Origin: Pseudothermotoga sp.
GTDB taxonomy: Bacteria > Thermotogota > Thermotogae > Thermotogales > DSM-5069
Length of the DNA: 5,517 bases
Direction: 5' to 3'
Assembly (NCBI GenBank): GCA_028276125.1
Contig: JAPYWY010000123.1
Coordinates: forward strand, 1 to 5,517
Shown here: in pieces, positions 5,209-5,517 of the stretch
How positions within the stretch are numbered: position 1 is the first letter of the stretch
Layout of the letters: every line of letters begins with the position of its first letter
Made by a program: the position numbers and the translations under genes
The notes under the pieces: model-generated
Told to the model about the DNA's origin: nothing
The model's input: only the letters and a program-made list of their open reading frames with translations
The model's database searches: none

Positions 5209-5277
5209 ATGACTTCGATCCATCCAGATGGTTCCTCGGAGCGCTCCCATAAATACATATACGGACCTCACCTTTGA
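5209..5277 (+). CDS. Possible 22-codon small ORF (tentative)
   Basis: ATG 5209 to TGA 5275 encodes a 22-residue polar peptide starting MTSIHPDGSSERSHK and ending YGPHL. GAGGG (5195-5199) lies nine bases upstream and could serve as ribosome binding site. It runs through the right operator-like site. I know of no family it belongs to, it has no membrane segment, and an ORF this short can arise by chance. Confidence 0.2.
   Translation: MTSIHPDGSSERSHKYIYGPHL
5236..5249 (+). promoter_or_regulatory. LacI-family operator-like site, right copy
   Basis: TCGGAGCGCTCCCA matches TGGGAGCGCTCCCA at 13 of 14 positions. Its centre is 67 bp from the centre of the left copy. A pair of similar sites raises the odds that they are true operators and would allow looping. 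Confidence 0.5.
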
Positions 5278-5331
5278 GGAAGGAAACATTTTGGAGAAGA
5301 TCTGCCAACTTTGAGACTAACGTGATGGAAC

Positions 5332-5360
5332 TTCGCAAGGCCTCGAGCCTCTGCTATACT
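5332..5360 (+). promoter_or_regulatory. Promoter of hflK, extended -10
   Basis: TTCGCA (5332-5337, 4/6) and TATACT (5355-5360, 5/6) are separated by exactly 17 bp, and TGC before the -10 makes an extended TGN element. The start is predicted near 5367, leaving a leader of about 19 nt with AGGAGGT. A 13-bp near-palindrome AGGC-CTCGA-GCCT (5338-5350) fills the spacer. Confidence 0.7.
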
Positions 5361-5372
5361 CAACCCAGCGAA

Positions 5373-5379
5373 AGGAGGT
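5373..5379 (+). promoter_or_regulatory. Ribosome binding site deciding GTG 5386
   Basis: A perfect AGGAGGT six bases before GTG 5386. Because this start is GTG, the site is what fixes it. Confidence 0.85.
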
Positions 5380-5385
5380 AGAAGC

Positions 5386-5517
5386 GTGAAGGCGAAATTC
5401 ATTGTGGTTCTCATCCTGATAGCGCTTGTCGTTGTTTACATCATGACCGGCGTCTACCAAGTCGATCCATCGCAGGTTGCGTTGGTGAAAACCTTTGGGA
5501 AGTACTCCTACACCACC
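5386..5517 (+). CDS. hflK: SPFH/Band 7 protein, HflK-like, N-terminal part (3' end outside window)
   Basis: The first 44 codons of a gene that runs off the window. The start is GTG 5386 behind AGGAGGT. Residues 5-20 (FIVVLILIALVVVYIM) form a single N-terminal transmembrane helix. It is followed by TGVYQVDPSQVALVKTFGKY (21-40), the typical entry into the SPFH domain, compare G-x-Y-x-V-x-P-x-E-x-x-V-V-x-x-FG-K. In known systems HflK and HflC form a large membrane-bound cage around the FtsH protease and modulate its activity on membrane proteins. The 'GVYxVxPxxVALVxxFGKY' form is nearer HflK than HflC, which would be expected next downstream. The long cytoplasmic Gly/Pro-rich tail of E. coli HflK is absent. 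A different SPFH protein (stomatin/prohibitin-like) cannot be excluded from 44 residues. Confidence 0.75.
   Translation, partial: MKAKFIVVLILIALVVVYIMTGVYQVDPSQVALVKTFGKYSYTT

Larger units (their letters stand above)
5169..5249 (+). repeat. Long imperfect inverted repeat / RNA hairpin
   Basis: TGGGAGCGCT (5169-5178) is perfectly complementary to AGCGCTCCCA (5240-5249). After one unpaired A (5179), CCGA (5180-5183) pairs with TCGG (5236-5239). After one C/C mismatch, 5185-5190 pairs with 5229-5234, including two U-G wobbles that pair only in plus-strand RNA. About 20 pairs enclose a 38-nt apical region. It begins 15 nt after the stop of the secreted-protein gene. No T run follows, so it is not a standard terminator; it may be a 3' stability element, or a by-product of two facing operators. 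Confidence 0.7.
5155..5385 (+). other. Regulatory intergenic region
   Basis: 231 nt between the secreted-protein gene and hflK. It holds two operator-like palindromes, a long imperfect hairpin, a possible 22-codon small ORF, the hflK promoter and its ribosome binding site, listed separately. A 5-bp hairpin CCTCA/TGAGG (5266-5279) and CCATC/GATGG (5220-5231) are further small inverted repeats. There is no clear U-tailed terminator after the secreted-protein gene. Confidence 0.7.

Noticed and set aside
5169..5249. Small mobile element (MITE) with 10-bp terminal inverted repeats
   Set aside because: No target-site duplication is visible beside the arms, the unit is only 81 bp, and each arm is itself near-palindromic, which operators explain better.
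5169..5260. Standard intrinsic terminator after the secreted-protein gene
   Set aside because: The right arm is followed by TAAATACATA rather than a T run, and the 38-nt apical region is large.

Overview
The window looks like a chromosomal segment of a hyperthermophilic or thermophilic member of the Thermotogales, close to Thermotoga/Pseudothermotoga. The evidence is the compact pyrimidine operon with overlapping genes, a PyrF that closely resembles the Thermotoga maritima enzyme as I remember it, a Thermus/Thermotoga-type PyrE with a CPLC tail, Lys/Glu/Ile/Val-rich proteins, frequent GTG/TTG starts and very strong GGAGGTGATC-type ribosome binding sites. Base composition is near 50% GC by eye, higher than I recall for T. 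maritima, so one of the more GC-rich Pseudothermotoga-like species is possible. The genus assignment is inference.

Positions 1-4014 hold a plus-strand pyrimidine biosynthesis operon: the end of pyrC (dihydroorotase), pyrK and pyrD (the two subunits of a class 1B dihydroorotate dehydrogenase), a group III iron-type alcohol dehydrogenase, pyrF (OMP decarboxylase) and pyrE (orotate phosphoribosyltransferase). Together the pyr genes cover carbamoyl-aspartate to UMP. pyrC/pyrK, pyrK/pyrD and pyrF/pyrE overlap by 29, 10 and 8 nt. The alcohol dehydrogenase is the only member with gaps on both sides, which fits an insertion between pyrD and pyrF. PyrK keeps its FAD and [2Fe-2S] motifs, but its usual glycine-rich NAD motif is not recognisable.

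Positions 4024-4092 hold a strong intrinsic terminator that ends the operon. Its 3' half doubles as the -35 region of the next promoter, and an imperfect Fur/PerR-like palindrome lies over the -10. This drives a 353-aa secreted protein of unknown function (4093-5154).

Positions 5155-5385 are a 231-nt intergenic region. It has two LacI-family operator-like sites (each close to TGGGAGCGCTCCCA) that face each other as the arms of a long imperfect hairpin, a possible 22-codon small ORF, and a good extended -10 promoter. From 5386 to the window end is the start of an SPFH/Band 7 membrane protein, most like HflK, the FtsH protease modulator.

All genes are on the plus strand. I saw no tRNA, rRNA, CRISPR array, insertion sequence or phage gene.
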